From: DATAEY01 sp045805565 | Lineage (GTDB): Bacteria; Actinomycetota; Thermoleophilia; Solirubrobacterales; Solirubrobacteraceae | Length of the DNA: 64,000 bases | Assembly (NCBI GenBank): GCA_045805565.1 | Contig: JBJMKZ010000028.1 | Span: 1-64,000 of the forward strand | Reading direction: 5' to 3' | The notes under the pieces: model-generated | Told to the model about the DNA's origin: nothing | What the model saw: only the letters and a program-made list of their open reading frames with translations | Databases searched by the model: none | Shown here: positions 9,378-18,442 of the stretch, one piece after another | How positions within the stretch are numbered: the stretch's first letter is position 1 | Layout of the letters: every line of letters starts with the position of its first letter | Made by a program: the position numbers and the translations under genes

Positions 9378-10549
9378 TCGAGCGCCGCCCGGTAGGCGGC
9401 CACCGTCGCCTCGCCGCAGCGCTCCCAGGTGAACTCGCGCTCGACGGTGGCCCGCGCCCGCTCTCCCAGCTCTCGGGCCCGCTGGGGATCGGCGATCAGG
9501 GCGTCGATGGCGCCGGCGAGCCCCTCGACGTCGCCGGGGGCCACCAGGACGATTCCGCCTCCGGCGGCGGCGATCTCCTCGGGACCCGGCTCGCCCCGGC
9601 AGCCGATGGCGGGCACGCCGCCGGCCATCGCCTCCACGTACGCGACGCCGAATGCCTCGTCGACGCTGGGGAGCGCGAACACGCTCGCGCTGCGGGCCTC
9701 GGCCGCGGCCGCTTCTGGCGGCAGCTGCCCGCGCAGCTGCACCCGATCGCCGAGCCCGAGCTCGCGGGCCAGGGCGCGCAGCGGCTCGCGCTCCGGTCCG
9801 TCGCCGACCACCACGTAGCGAAGGTCGGGATGGCGGTCCCGCAGCGACCACAACGCGCGCACCACGTCGGCGTGACGCTTGCGGGCCACCAGGTGGCCGA
9901 CCGAGACCAGCGTCGGCCCCGGCGATCGGCCCGGCCGCCGGGGGTTCGGCGGCAGGTCGGCGCCGAGGTGGACGACGCGGACGTCGCCGGCCCCGTGCTC
10001 TCGGCAGCGTCGGGCGATGTCGCGGCTGTTGGCCAGCACGAGCCGCGCGGCGGCCAGTGTGCGCTCGACCGCGGCCTGAGCCCGCCCCCCCCGCCGGACT
10101 GTCGCCAGGACGTCCCCGCCGTGAACCGAGACCACCACCGGCACGCCGGCGCGGGCCCGGCAGACCGCGTCCCCGGCGGGCACCGCATAGTGCGCATGCA
10201 CCAGGTCGAACGCGAACGACCGGCGCAGCCGCCGCAGGGCGAGCCGCAGCTGGGGCGCCGCCCAGGCGCCCCACGACCCATAGGCGAGGGGTCGCGGCGG
10301 CGAGAGGTAGCGCACGTAGCGGACCGGGATGCCGTCCAGCGTCGCCGCCGCGGGCTGGCGCAGCGGCGCCGCGATCGCCGCCCGGTCGCGCGAGCGCACC
10401 GCGGCCAGCGACGGCAGAGGCCGGTGGAGCACGAGCACGCGGACGTCGGCGCCGGCCTGCCGGGCGGCGAGCGCCTGGCGGTGCGCCCAGACTCCGAGCA
10501 CCGGGTCCCGGGCGCGCGGGTAGTACTCGGCGACGACGACGACGCGCAT
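9374..10549 (-). CDS. Family 4 glycosyltransferase
   Basis: A 391-residue GT-B enzyme. N-terminal glycosyltransferase-4 features include VLVLHRPLPS and DLVHAHYAVPAGDAV. The C-terminal half has VSVGHLVARKRHADVVRAL, YVVVGDGPER and PSVDEAFGVAYVEAMAGGVP, where the Glu pair of the donor site is intact. Its ATG overlaps the stop of the preceding gene by one base (TGATG), and its own stop overlaps the next glycosyltransferase (ATGA), placing three transferases in one tight minus-strand operon. The sugar specificity is not evident. Confidence 0.9.
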   Translation of the reverse strand: MRVVVVAEYYPRARDPVLGVWAHRQALAARQAGADVRVLVLHRPLPSLAAVRSRDRAAIAAPLRQPAAATLDGIPVRYVRYLSPPRPLAYGSWGAWAAPQLRLALRRLRRSFAFDLVHAHYAVPAGDAVCRARAGVPVVVSVHGGDVLATVRRGGRAQAAVERTLAAARLVLANSRDIARRCREHGAGDVRVVHLGADLPPNPRRPGRSPGPTLVSVGHLVARKRHADVVRALWSLRDRHPDLRYVVVGDGPEREPLRALARELGLGDRVQLRGQLPPEAAAAEARSASVFALPSVDEAFGVAYVEAMAGGVPAIGCRGEPGPEEIAAAGGGIVLVAPGDVEGLAGAIDALIADPQRARELGERARATVEREFTWERCGEATVAAYRAALE

Positions 10550-12195
10550 CACCAGCTCCGGTGGGCGACCAGGGTGCGCTGGGCGTCGTCGCGGGGCAGA
10601 TAGGGCCGGCCGTCGAGGAACGCCCGCGCCTCGGCCACGGCCTCCTCGCGGCGGTAGTCCTCCGCCACGGGGGCGGTGAGATGGGCGACCGCCACCGCGT
10701 CCACCACGCCCATCTTCCAGCCGCGCTCCCGCGCCAGCGCCGCCCAGTGGACGTCGAGCCCCCAGCCCATCCGCAGCGGCGGGAACGGGAGGAGGGTGGC
10801 GAAGGTCCGCGCGTGCAGGGCGGTGACCGGGCCGATCTCGACGAAGGCGGTCTCGCGCACCACCGAGCCGAGGCGGCGACGGGTGACGCTCCAGGCGGCG
10901 TGCGATCGGCGGCGATGGGCCGGCTGGGCCAGCGCCAGCTGGAAGCGCTCGGCCAGGAACAGGAACTCGTCCAGGAACCCGCGGGGGAGGGCGACGTCGT
11001 CGTCGATCACCAGCAGCCAGTCGTGCCCCTCCGCCGGCTGCTCGCCCAGCAACAGGTTGAGGTTCTCGAACTTGCCGCGGCCGCCGGGCTCGGGAGCGAT
11101 GGCCACCCGAACCTCGTGTCGTGAGCGGCGCAGCTCCGCCACCGCTCGCGCCATCAGGCCGTCTCGATCCGGCCGGTCGACGCCGAGCACCAGCACGCTG
11201 CGCGGGGGCTGGCGCCGGGCCGCGCGGGCCAGCCGGGCGCGGCGCCCGCTCAGGACGTCCCCGGCGTCCATCGCGGCGTCCGCCGTCCCCAGCAGGGCGG
11301 CGCGCCGACCGCCGACGGTGCCGCTCTGGCCGGAGAGGAAGTCCGGCTCGCCCGCCGGCTGGGGATCGAGCGCCTCGACCACGCGCCCCGCGGTGTGGGC
11401 TCCGAGCAGGATCCCGTTGGCGCACCGGCGCCGCAGCGCGTGCCACCCGCAGCCGGCCAGCGTGCGCAGCTCGGCGGCCAGGGTGGGCGGCGAGCCCTTG
11501 CGCACGTCGTAGCGGCGCGAGTTGCGGCCTCGCCGGTAGGCGGCGCGCGCCAGCGGCGACAGGCGCGCGTCGGGCGGGGCGCGGCGGTGGTCGAGGCCCG
11601 CCGCGGCCACGTAGAGGACCCGTCCTCCGCGCGCCTTGTAGCGGCGCTGCCAGTCCTCCTCGTCTCCGTAGAGGTCGAGCGCCGCGTCGAACGGCCCGAT
11701 CCGATCGAGCGCGGGGCGCCGGACCGCGAAGTTGGCCCCCCATACGAACTCCGCCTCCCGGTCGCGGTCGCCCAGGTCGAGCGCGGTGATCGGCGGCCCC
11801 TCGCGCCCGCAGAAGCGCAGGCGCGCGTCCTCCAGGCAGGCCCGGATCGGGCCGCCGAGGACCTCGTGGCCGGGTGAGCGCTCGGCCGCCTCCAGCAGCG
11901 CCGCAAGCCAGCCGGCGTGGACCTCGACGTCGTCGTCCACGAAGACGAGGAGGTCTCCGTCGGTGGCGCCGATCCCGGTGTTGCGAGCGGCGTTCAGGCC
12001 GCGGGGGCGCGGGTGCGAGAGATAGCGCGCGCCGAAGCGCTCGGCCACCCGGCGGACCGCCTCCTGGTCGCCGTCGTCCACGACCGCGACCTCCGCGCCG
12101 GCGCTGCGCGCCTGCGGCATGATCGAGGCGAGCGCCACCTCCAGATAGTCGGCGCGGTCTCGGGTGGGAACGATGATCGAGGCCCGGATCGGCAT
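10549..12195 (-). CDS. Tandem glycosyltransferase: two GT-A domains in one chain
   Basis: A 548-residue protein. Residues 1-300 form a canonical GT2 domain: SIIVPTRDRADYL, VVDDGD, LNAARNTGI, the metal-binding FVDDDV, WGANFAVRR and YGDEEDW. From about residue 325 a second domain follows, with SVLVLGVDRPDRDG, its own acidic metal motif VIDDDVALP, VEIGPVTALHARTF and MGWGLDVHW. The second half resembles GT-A-type transferases but not the first half closely. It heads the operon of three minus-strand transferases and is divergent from the glycosyltransferase at 12239. A single protein adding two successive residues is one reading; the second domain's donor is unknown. Confidence 0.82.
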   Translation of the reverse strand: MPIRASIIVPTRDRADYLEVALASIMPQARSAGAEVAVVDDGDQEAVRRVAERFGARYLSHPRPRGLNAARNTGIGATDGDLLVFVDDDVEVHAGWLAALLEAAERSPGHEVLGGPIRACLEDARLRFCGREGPPITALDLGDRDREAEFVWGANFAVRRPALDRIGPFDAALDLYGDEEDWQRRYKARGGRVLYVAAAGLDHRRAPPDARLSPLARAAYRRGRNSRRYDVRKGSPPTLAAELRTLAGCGWHALRRRCANGILLGAHTAGRVVEALDPQPAGEPDFLSGQSGTVGGRRAALLGTADAAMDAGDVLSGRRARLARAARRQPPRSVLVLGVDRPDRDGLMARAVAELRRSRHEVRVAIAPEPGGRGKFENLNLLLGEQPAEGHDWLLVIDDDVALPRGFLDEFLFLAERFQLALAQPAHRRRSHAAWSVTRRRLGSVVRETAFVEIGPVTALHARTFATLLPFPPLRMGWGLDVHWAALARERGWKMGVVDAVAVAHLTAPVAEDYRREEAVAEARAFLDGRPYLPRDDAQRTLVAHRSW

Positions 12196-12238
12196 CGGCG
12201 GCCAGCTAGGTTAGGCCCGGCGGCCCACGCCGCGCCCG

Positions 12239-13402
12239 GTGCCGCGACCGAACGTGATCCTCTTCCTCCACAACCGCTACCGCACCACCGGGGGCGAGGA
12301 GAGGGTGGCGCACGACCTCGTGGGGCTGGTGCGCGAGCACCTGGGCGAGCCGGCCGAGCTGCTCGAGCGCGACTCGGCGCGGCTGAGCCGCGGCCGGGCA
12401 GGCGCGGGACTGCTGCGCGGCGGGCTCGATGCCGGCGAGGTGGCCGCGGCGGTGCGCCGCACCGGTGCCCGGGTGGTGCACGCCCACAACCTGAACCCGG
12501 ACTTCGGCTGGCGGGCGCTGGCCGCCGCCCGGCGGGCGGGCGCGAGGACGGTGCTCCATCTTCACAACTACCGGCTGGTGTGCGCGGTCGGCACGTGCTT
12601 CACCCGCGGCGAGGACTGTACGCGCTGCCACGGGCGCAACACGCTGCCCGGGATCCGGCTGGCATGCCGTGGGCCGCGGCTGGAGTCGGCGGTGTACGGA
12701 GCCGGGCTGGCCCTGCACCAGCGACGGCTGGCGGCTGCCGCGGACGCATTCGTCGTCCCCAGCGACTTCGCGCTGCGCCGGCTGCGCGAGCTCGGCGCCC
12801 CGCTGCGGGACAGCGCCCGGGTGATCGCCTCGCCCCAGCGGGCGTTCGCCGCCGAGTCCAGCGCCCACCGGGGCAGCTACGCGCTGGTGGTCGGGCGACT
12901 GTCGCCCGAGAAGGGTGTCCACGTGGCGATCGAGGCCTGCCGCCGCGCCGGGCTGCCGCTGGTCGTCGCCGGCGACGGTCCCCAGGCGCAGGAGCTACGT
13001 GAGCTGGCGACCGGCGCCGACGTGCGCTTCACCGGACGGGTGGAACCTGAGCGCCTGGCCGAGCTGCGGCGCGGCGCGGCGCTCGCCCTGGTGCCGTCGC
13101 TGTACGCCGAGATCTTCCCGGTGGCCGCCGCCGAGTCGATGGCGGCGGGGCTTCCCACCGTCGCCTCGCGGGCGGGTGGCCTGGTCGGGTTCGTCCCCGA
13201 CTCCGAACTCGTCGTGCAGGGCGACGTGGCGGACCTGGCGGAGCGCGCGCGCCAGCGCTTCGGCGACCGGGAGGCCGGCGAGCGGGCGCTGGCCGCCGCC
13301 CGCCGGCGCACCGCGCCCGAGTCGGTCGCCGCGGCGCTGCGAGACGTCTACGCCGACATCGTCCCGATAGGGCCCGATGCCGATGCTGAGCCGCCGCCTT
13401 AG
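12239..13402 (+). CDS. Family 4 glycosyltransferase
   Basis: A 387-residue GT-B enzyme with a GTG start. The N-terminal acceptor domain has HNRYRTTGGEERVAHDL and VVHAHNLNPDFGW. A Cys-containing insertion (CAVGTCFTRGEDCTRCHGRN), common in one branch of these enzymes, follows near residue 117. The C-terminal domain has VVGRLSPEKGVHVAIEA, VVAGDGPQ and PSLYAEIFPVAAAESMAAGLPTVAS. It stands alone on the plus strand, divergent from the tandem transferase gene. Substrates are unknown. Confidence 0.88.
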   Translation: MPRPNVILFLHNRYRTTGGEERVAHDLVGLVREHLGEPAELLERDSARLSRGRAGAGLLRGGLDAGEVAAAVRRTGARVVHAHNLNPDFGWRALAAARRAGARTVLHLHNYRLVCAVGTCFTRGEDCTRCHGRNTLPGIRLACRGPRLESAVYGAGLALHQRRLAAAADAFVVPSDFALRRLRELGAPLRDSARVIASPQRAFAAESSAHRGSYALVVGRLSPEKGVHVAIEACRRAGLPLVVAGDGPQAQELRELATGADVRFTGRVEPERLAELRRGAALALVPSLYAEIFPVAAAESMAAGLPTVASRAGGLVGFVPDSELVVQGDVADLAERARQRFGDREAGERALAAARRRTAPESVAAALRDVYADIVPIGPDADAEPPP

Positions 13403-13445
13403 CTAGGCGAAGTGCGCTCATGTATCCGGTCCGCCGGACGAGGGC

Positions 13446-14696
13446 TTATGGCTCGATCGGTTGGCTGCACCGGTTGTGAACCAGGAACCTGCTCAGTTGG
13501 CGGTCATAGGCGTTGGGGTCCTGGTTCCAGGACGACACGTGTTCGGCATGTACGACCGTGACGAGTTCGACGAGGTCAGGGTGTGCGCGGGCCAACCGTC
13601 GGCTGGTCGCCAGGGGTGCGGTGCCGTCGTGGTCGCCGTGGAAGACCAGCGTGGGCGCGTCCAGCCAGCTGCTGTCCTTCAGGTAGTCGAGGGTGTCCCA
13701 GTCCACGTGGTAGCGGACGGCGGCGAGTTGTTTCGCCGTCCAGATGAGGGGTGGAGGGATCGGTAGGCCGACAAGGGGCAGCGACCGGTCGGCGGCTTGG
13801 TGGTCGATGGCGGCTCCCAGGTCGAGCATCGGTGAGTCGAGCACGATCGCGCAGACATGCGTGGCGAGGTTGGAGTGCTGCATGAAGGCTGCGGTGATCC
13901 CACCGCCCATGCTGTACCCCACCAGGACCAGTTTGTCGGCACCGTGGTCGAGCGCGAACTGGACGGCTGCCTGTAGGTCGCGCCATTCGGTGCGGCCGAA
14001 GCCGTAGAAATGACTGGGGTCTTGTGGGGCATCGGTGTCGTTGCGATAGGTGATCGCCAACGAGGGCAGTCCGGTGGCCGTGGTGATCCGCATCGCCCGC
14101 AACGTCTCGGTTCGGGCAGCCCGCTGACCGTGGACCAGGATCGCCCAGGTATGGCCTTTCGCGGGAGCGAACCAGGCCGCGAACGCACCTGCCGGCGACC
14201 GATAGCGCACCTGTTTGACAGGCACGCCGAGCACGGATGCCGGGTCATCAGGAAAGGCGTCGCGTTCGAGCCGGGCGAGTTGCCCGTCCGTCGGCGGGGA
14301 GCCTTCGAGCAGCAGCAGACGGCGGGTGACGTGGTTGCCATCCACGCGTGCTGCCCCCGAGATCTGGCCGTACCCGGAATCCCAGGCCAAGCCATAGGTT
14401 TCGTCGTGGCGCAGCGGCTCCTGCCGCTCCCCCGTTTCCTCCAAGGTGATCGATCTCGCTGAGGCCATGACCACACGTAACGTCATCTCATCCGAGGGCG
14501 CGTGTACGTCGAGCGCACCGGCCCGGATCTGGCCGGAGAAGAACCAACCGCCGCCCACCATGGCGACGGTCGCGATGACCACGAGTGCGGTGAGGAGCCG
14601 GACGAGGACACGCCGCCTCCGGCCACGCGGAGCCCGCGGAGCGCTCGACTCGCCAGTGGACGACTCGTCGACGCTGTGGTTCTCCTCCGGCGACAT
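13446..14696 (-). CDS. Membrane-anchored alpha/beta hydrolase
   Basis: A 416-residue protein. A cytoplasmic basic N-terminus (RGRRRRV) precedes one membrane helix (VLVRLLTALVVIATVAMVGGG, near residues 30-50), so the catalytic part is probably extracytoplasmic. The hydrolase core has the nucleophile elbow GYSMGG near residue 247, an Asp in HGDHDGTAP and the His in VVHAEHVSSW, completing a Ser-Asp-His triad. The natural substrate is unknown; an esterase or peptidase-like role is possible. Its codon use looks somewhat less GC-biased than the flanking glycosyltransferases, and similar proteins are common in other actinobacteria, so recent acquisition is possible but unproven. Confidence 0.82.
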   Translation of the reverse strand: MSPEENHSVDESSTGESSAPRAPRGRRRRVLVRLLTALVVIATVAMVGGGWFFSGQIRAGALDVHAPSDEMTLRVVMASARSITLEETGERQEPLRHDETYGLAWDSGYGQISGAARVDGNHVTRRLLLLEGSPPTDGQLARLERDAFPDDPASVLGVPVKQVRYRSPAGAFAAWFAPAKGHTWAILVHGQRAARTETLRAMRITTATGLPSLAITYRNDTDAPQDPSHFYGFGRTEWRDLQAAVQFALDHGADKLVLVGYSMGGGITAAFMQHSNLATHVCAIVLDSPMLDLGAAIDHQAADRSLPLVGLPIPPPLIWTAKQLAAVRYHVDWDTLDYLKDSSWLDAPTLVFHGDHDGTAPLATSRRLARAHPDLVELVTVVHAEHVSSWNQDPNAYDRQLSRFLVHNRCSQPIEP

Positions 14697-14858
14697 CGCC
14701 CGCCCCAGTATCGCGCGACCCCTGCCGGTGGGTCCATCGACGCGTTGCCCCCGGCCACGCCGGATCGCGCGGTCGGTCCTGAAGGCGCGGTGTTGGGACG
14801 GTCCTGGGACAGTCCAGCCCGAACCCCGGCGGTCCCCAGCGGTCGTTAGCGGTGCGAA

Positions 14859-15485
14859 TCAGGCATGAGATGCCTCATCGGGCGCGGGCCGCCACATGAA
14901 CCACATGCGGGCGTGGCTCGGCAGGACCGTCTCGCCGGTGACCTCGAAGCCGAACGAGCGGTAGTAGGGGATGTTCGACGGCGTCGCGGTCTCCAGGTAG
15001 ACGGGGAGGGCACGCCGCGCGGCCTCGTCCAGAACCCGGTGCATGAGCGCTCGCCCGATGCCGCGCCGCTGGTGGTCGGGATGGGCCGCCAGGAACCACA
15101 GGTACAGGTGGGGCTGGCGGGGGTGGGCCCGTGCCATCGCCGCTCCCACCTGGGCGCCGTGCAGTGACGTCTCGCGTCCGGCGAGCAGGAACAGCGGCGA
15201 CTCGAGCGCCGAAGCCCACGCCGGCGGGAACTTCTCGCCTTCGGCGAAGGTGACGGCCACGCCCAACGTGGTCCCGCCACGGGCGGCGGCCCAGGTCGGC
15301 CCGCCCCAGTGCCCGGCCTCGAACAGCGCGACGCCGAAGAACCGTCGCAGCAGCCGCCGGCGGTCGCGTTCACGGCGGGGCCCGACGGCGACCCACGCCG
15401 GATCGTGGAGAAATGCCTCGGTGAGCACCCGGGCCGCCGCGCGCCGGCGTCCTCGCCTGACGTCGACGACCTCGACGCCCTCCAT
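14859..15485 (-). CDS. GNAT-family N-acetyltransferase
   Basis: A 208-residue acetyl-CoA-dependent acyltransferase. Motif A, which binds the CoA pyrophosphate, reads HPDHQRRGIGRALM near residue 136. It is preceded by the hydrophobic strand PHLYLWFLA and followed by LETATPSNIPYYRSFGFEV, typical of motif B. The acceptor cannot be predicted. It is a single gene, divergent from the APS kinase, with no evident partner. Confidence 0.85.
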   Translation of the reverse strand: MEGVEVVDVRRGRRRAAARVLTEAFLHDPAWVAVGPRRERDRRRLLRRFFGVALFEAGHWGGPTWAAARGGTTLGVAVTFAEGEKFPPAWASALESPLFLLAGRETSLHGAQVGAAMARAHPRQPHLYLWFLAAHPDHQRRGIGRALMHRVLDEAARRALPVYLETATPSNIPYYRSFGFEVTGETVLPSHARMWFMWRPAPDEASHA

Positions 15486-15593
15486 GACGGGACGCTACCT
15501 CAGTGGCGGGCTTCCGGACCGGAGCGGGGCCAGCCCGGCCTGACCGAGCGCGGGCCGCGGTCGGGCCGGCGTTCTCTATCGTGTCGGTGCTCA

Positions 15594-16154
15594 ATGCCCG
15601 AGGACCACCGCACCAGTCCGACCGGGGACGGCCTCGTGCTGTGGCTAACCGGCCTCTCCTCGGCCGGCAAGTCCACGCTCTCGCGCATGGCCGCGGGACA
15701 CCTGCGCGACCGCGGGCACCGGGTCGAGGTCATCGATGGCGACCTGATCCGCGAGCGCCTGTCGCCCGACCTCGGGTTCTCGCGCACCGATCGCGACGAG
15801 AACGTCCGCCGGGTGACGGTGATCTCGGACCTCCTGTCCCGCAACGGCGTGGTCGTGCTGGCGGCGATGATCTCACCGTTCCGGGAGGCCCGGGCGCGCG
15901 CGCGCGCCGAGCTGGGCGAGCGGTTCGTCGAGGTGTACGTGAAGGCGTCCCTGGAGGCGTGCGCCCGGCGCGACCCCAAGGGCCTCTACGCCAAGGCGCT
16001 GCAGGGGCAGATCGGCGAGTTCACGGGGGTGTCGGATCCCTACGAGGAGCCGCTGGCCCCGGAGCTCGTGCTCGACACCGAGCACGAGTCCAAGCGGCAG
16101 TGCGTGGCGCGCATCCTCGAGTACGTGGATGCCCGCCTGGGCGTCCCCGCCTGA
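15594..16154 (+). CDS. cysC: Adenylylsulfate (APS) kinase
   Basis: A 186-residue kinase that converts APS and ATP to PAPS, the sulfate donor for sulfotransferases and for sulfate reduction. It shows the P-loop GLSSAGKSTLS near residues 18-28, DGDLIRERLSPDLGFSRTDR, the ISPFREARA segment, and the APS-binding lid RDPKGLYAKA with FTGVSDPYEEP. The ATG at 15594 was chosen because the family motif begins 14 residues later and upstream codons do not resemble the family. No cysN, cysD or sulfotransferase is visible nearby, so a link to glycan sulfation is only an inference from location. One base-reader residue (Leu instead of Asn after DGD) differs from classical CysC. Confidence 0.87.
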   Translation: MPEDHRTSPTGDGLVLWLTGLSSAGKSTLSRMAAGHLRDRGHRVEVIDGDLIRERLSPDLGFSRTDRDENVRRVTVISDLLSRNGVVVLAAMISPFREARARARAELGERFVEVYVKASLEACARRDPKGLYAKALQGQIGEFTGVSDPYEEPLAPELVLDTEHESKRQCVARILEYVDARLGVPA

Positions 16155-16158
16155 GGCC

Positions 16159-17124
16159 CTAGCGCCGCACGACCTCCTGCTCGCGCAGCCACTCCGCCGT
16201 CTGCGCGATCCCTTCCGGCACCCCGATCCGGGCCTCCCACCCAAGCTCCCGCCTGGCCTTCTCCACCGAGGGCCACCGGCGCTGGACGTCGACCTCGAAC
16301 GAGGGCAGGTGCTCGAGCTCGAAGGCGTCGGGATCGTTCCCGCACGCCTCCCAGCAGATGCGCGCGATGTCGGCCACGGTCAGCTCCTGCGACGCCGAGA
16401 TGTTGAAGTCCTGGTTGAGGCCGGCCGGCGACCCCATCGCGGTCACGACGCCATCGGCGATGTCGTCGACATGGGTCAGCGTCCGGGTCTGCTTGCCCGA
16501 TCCGAAGATCTCCATCGGCGGACGGCCGGCGAGCGCCTTGCGGATCAGATCGGGGACCGCGTGAGCGATCCCGGGCTCGTCGTCGGGCATCTCGCCGGGG
16601 CCGTAGGCGTTGAACGGCCGGCAGATCGTGTACGGGAGTCCGTGCTCCTCGTGCGCCGCGCGGCAGTACACCTCGCCGGTCAGCTTCGAGAAGCCGTACG
16701 CGGAGCGGGGCACCGGGCAGTCGGGCAGGTAGTCCTCGGGCGTGGGGAACTTCTCCGCCCGCTCGAACACCATCGAGGAAGACACGTAGACGAAGCGGTC
16801 GACCTCGTGGTCGAGCGCCGCCCGGACGACCGCGTTGTAGAGGGCGTTGTTGACCTCGGTGAGGGTGTGGGGCAGCTTGTGGAAGTTGGCGATGCCGCCC
16901 ACGATCGCCGCCAGGTGGATCACCTGCGCGCATCCCGCGATCGCGTCGCGCGCCTGGTTGAAATCGCGCAGGTCTCCGGTATGCACCTCGCACCCCTCGC
17001 GCATCCAGTAGGGCGCCTCCCGCTGGTCGGAGACCCGGATCTCGAAGGCGGGATCCGACATCAGCCGGCGCACCATCGCCGCGCCGATCGTCCCGGCGCC
17101 GCCAGTGACCAGGACCCGGCTCAC
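16159..17124 (-). CDS. NAD-dependent epimerase/dehydratase
   Basis: A 321-residue extended short-chain dehydrogenase acting on a nucleotide sugar. It has the NAD motif VTGGAGTIGAAM at residues 6-17, VIHLAAIVGG, the catalytic SSSMVFE, and Tyr/Lys in YGFSKLTGE. The GTG start overlaps the stop of the upstream dehydrogenase gene (GTGA), so the two enzymes are co-translated and probably successive steps of one nucleotide-sugar pathway. Resemblance is to the UDP-glucose 4-epimerase/GDP-mannose 3,5-epimerase group; the exact reaction is undetermined. An upstream in-frame start at 17211 would add residues unlike the family. Confidence 0.86.
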   Translation of the reverse strand: MSRVLVTGGAGTIGAAMVRRLMSDPAFEIRVSDQREAPYWMREGCEVHTGDLRDFNQARDAIAGCAQVIHLAAIVGGIANFHKLPHTLTEVNNALYNAVVRAALDHEVDRFVYVSSSMVFERAEKFPTPEDYLPDCPVPRSAYGFSKLTGEVYCRAAHEEHGLPYTICRPFNAYGPGEMPDDEPGIAHAVPDLIRKALAGRPPMEIFGSGKQTRTLTHVDDIADGVVTAMGSPAGLNQDFNISASQELTVADIARICWEACGNDPDAFELEHLPSFEVDVQRRWPSVEKARRELGWEARIGVPEGIAQTAEWLREQEVVRR

Positions 17125-18380
17125 TTCGTGCCGGTGAGCTGCGCCACCTCCGCCGCGTAGGCGAACACCTGGGCGCTGCCGAACGAGTTCCAGGGATCGA
17201 CCACCAGGCAATCCTCGGTGGCGAGCTCGGCGATCTCGCGCAGGCGCGCCGGGCCGTCGAATGCGGAGTGATTGGTGGCCACCACGACGGCATCGGCGTC
17301 GCGCACCGCGTCCTGAAGGGATTGGGTGGGGGTGGCGACGTTGGGATCGTGGACGGCGACGTCACTGAGCTCGCGCTCGAGCAGGCGGACCAGCTTGTGG
17401 GCGAGCGAGTCGCGCTCGTCGTCGGTGTCGCGCTTGAACGCCAGCCCCAGGACCGCCACCTTGCGACCGTCGAGCCCGCCCAGCCGCCGCTTGATCCCCT
17501 CGACCAGGAACAGCGGGACCGACTCGTGGACGCGTGACACCGCCAGCAGCATCCCCGGCGCGTTGGAGCGCTCCTCCGAGAAGGCGAAGTCCTTGCGCAG
17601 GCAGGTTCCGGCGGTCAGCCCGGGACGGGCGATGCCGCCGCGCGGGTAGTCGCGGTTGATGAGGTCGATCACGTCGAACACGTTGGCCCCGTAGCGCTCG
17701 CAGTCCATCATCAGGAGGTTGGGCAGCGCGAAGTTGGCGTAGCGGAGGATGTTCGTCCAGATCTTGGCCAGCTCGGCCTGGACCGCGGTCGTGCGCTCGA
17801 TCGAGCCTGCGAACACGCCGAACAGCTCGGCCGCCCGCTCGGTCGACTGGTCGCCGACTCCGCCCACGATGTTGGGCAGGCTCTCGATCTCGGCGAAGAA
17901 CTTGCCGGCGGCGATCCGCTCCGGGACATGGGCGACGAACACGTCGGTTCCCACCTCGAGGCCGCGCTGCTTGGCCAGGTAGCCGGCCACGAAGTCCGTC
18001 GTCCCGGGCGCGACGGTCGAGCGCAGGATCAGGCAGTGCCCGGGCTCCATCACGCCCAGCAGGTCGTCCAACGCCGCCCGGATGTCACGGATGTCGATCT
18101 CGATGTGCGAGAACGACGGCGTCCCGATGGTGATGACGATGTGGCGAGCCCGGGCGCCGTCCGCAACTCGATCCGACAGCTCGAGCCGGCCCGCCTCCAG
18201 CGCGCGGGCGAGCGCCTCCTGGGCGCCCGGCTCCTCGAAGGGCATCGTCCCGCCGCGCACCGCCTCGAGGCGTGACGGGTCCTTGTCGACCCCGATCACG
18301 CTCAGGCCGTGGTCGGCGAAAGACAGCGCGAGCGGCAGCCCGACCCTCCCCAGGCCGATGACCGAGACGTCCTTGGTCAT
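17121..18380 (-). CDS. UDP-sugar 6-dehydrogenase (WecC/UDP-ManNAc or UDP-glucose dehydrogenase family)
   Basis: A 419-residue enzyme that oxidises C6 of a UDP-sugar to a uronic acid using two NAD. The N-terminal Rossmann motif is VIGLGRVGLPLA (residues 7-18). LRSTVAPGTTD and AHVPERIAAGKFF are typical of the WecC branch. The catalytic Cys lies in AGTCLRKDF, and the C-terminal domain contains VLGLAFKRDTDDERDS. Length and motifs are complete. It is coupled by a 4-base overlap to the downstream epimerase. The sugar is inferred only to the subfamily. Confidence 0.9.
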   Translation of the reverse strand: MTKDVSVIGLGRVGLPLALSFADHGLSVIGVDKDPSRLEAVRGGTMPFEEPGAQEALARALEAGRLELSDRVADGARARHIVITIGTPSFSHIEIDIRDIRAALDDLLGVMEPGHCLILRSTVAPGTTDFVAGYLAKQRGLEVGTDVFVAHVPERIAAGKFFAEIESLPNIVGGVGDQSTERAAELFGVFAGSIERTTAVQAELAKIWTNILRYANFALPNLLMMDCERYGANVFDVIDLINRDYPRGGIARPGLTAGTCLRKDFAFSEERSNAPGMLLAVSRVHESVPLFLVEGIKRRLGGLDGRKVAVLGLAFKRDTDDERDSLAHKLVRLLERELSDVAVHDPNVATPTQSLQDAVRDADAVVVATNHSAFDGPARLREIAELATEDCLVVDPWNSFGSAQVFAYAAEVAQLTGTK

Positions 18381-18442
18381 GGCGCAGGAGGCTACCGCGC
18401 GAACGCCCCGGTCCTGCGGGCGGCAGTAGGGTTGCGCGTTCC

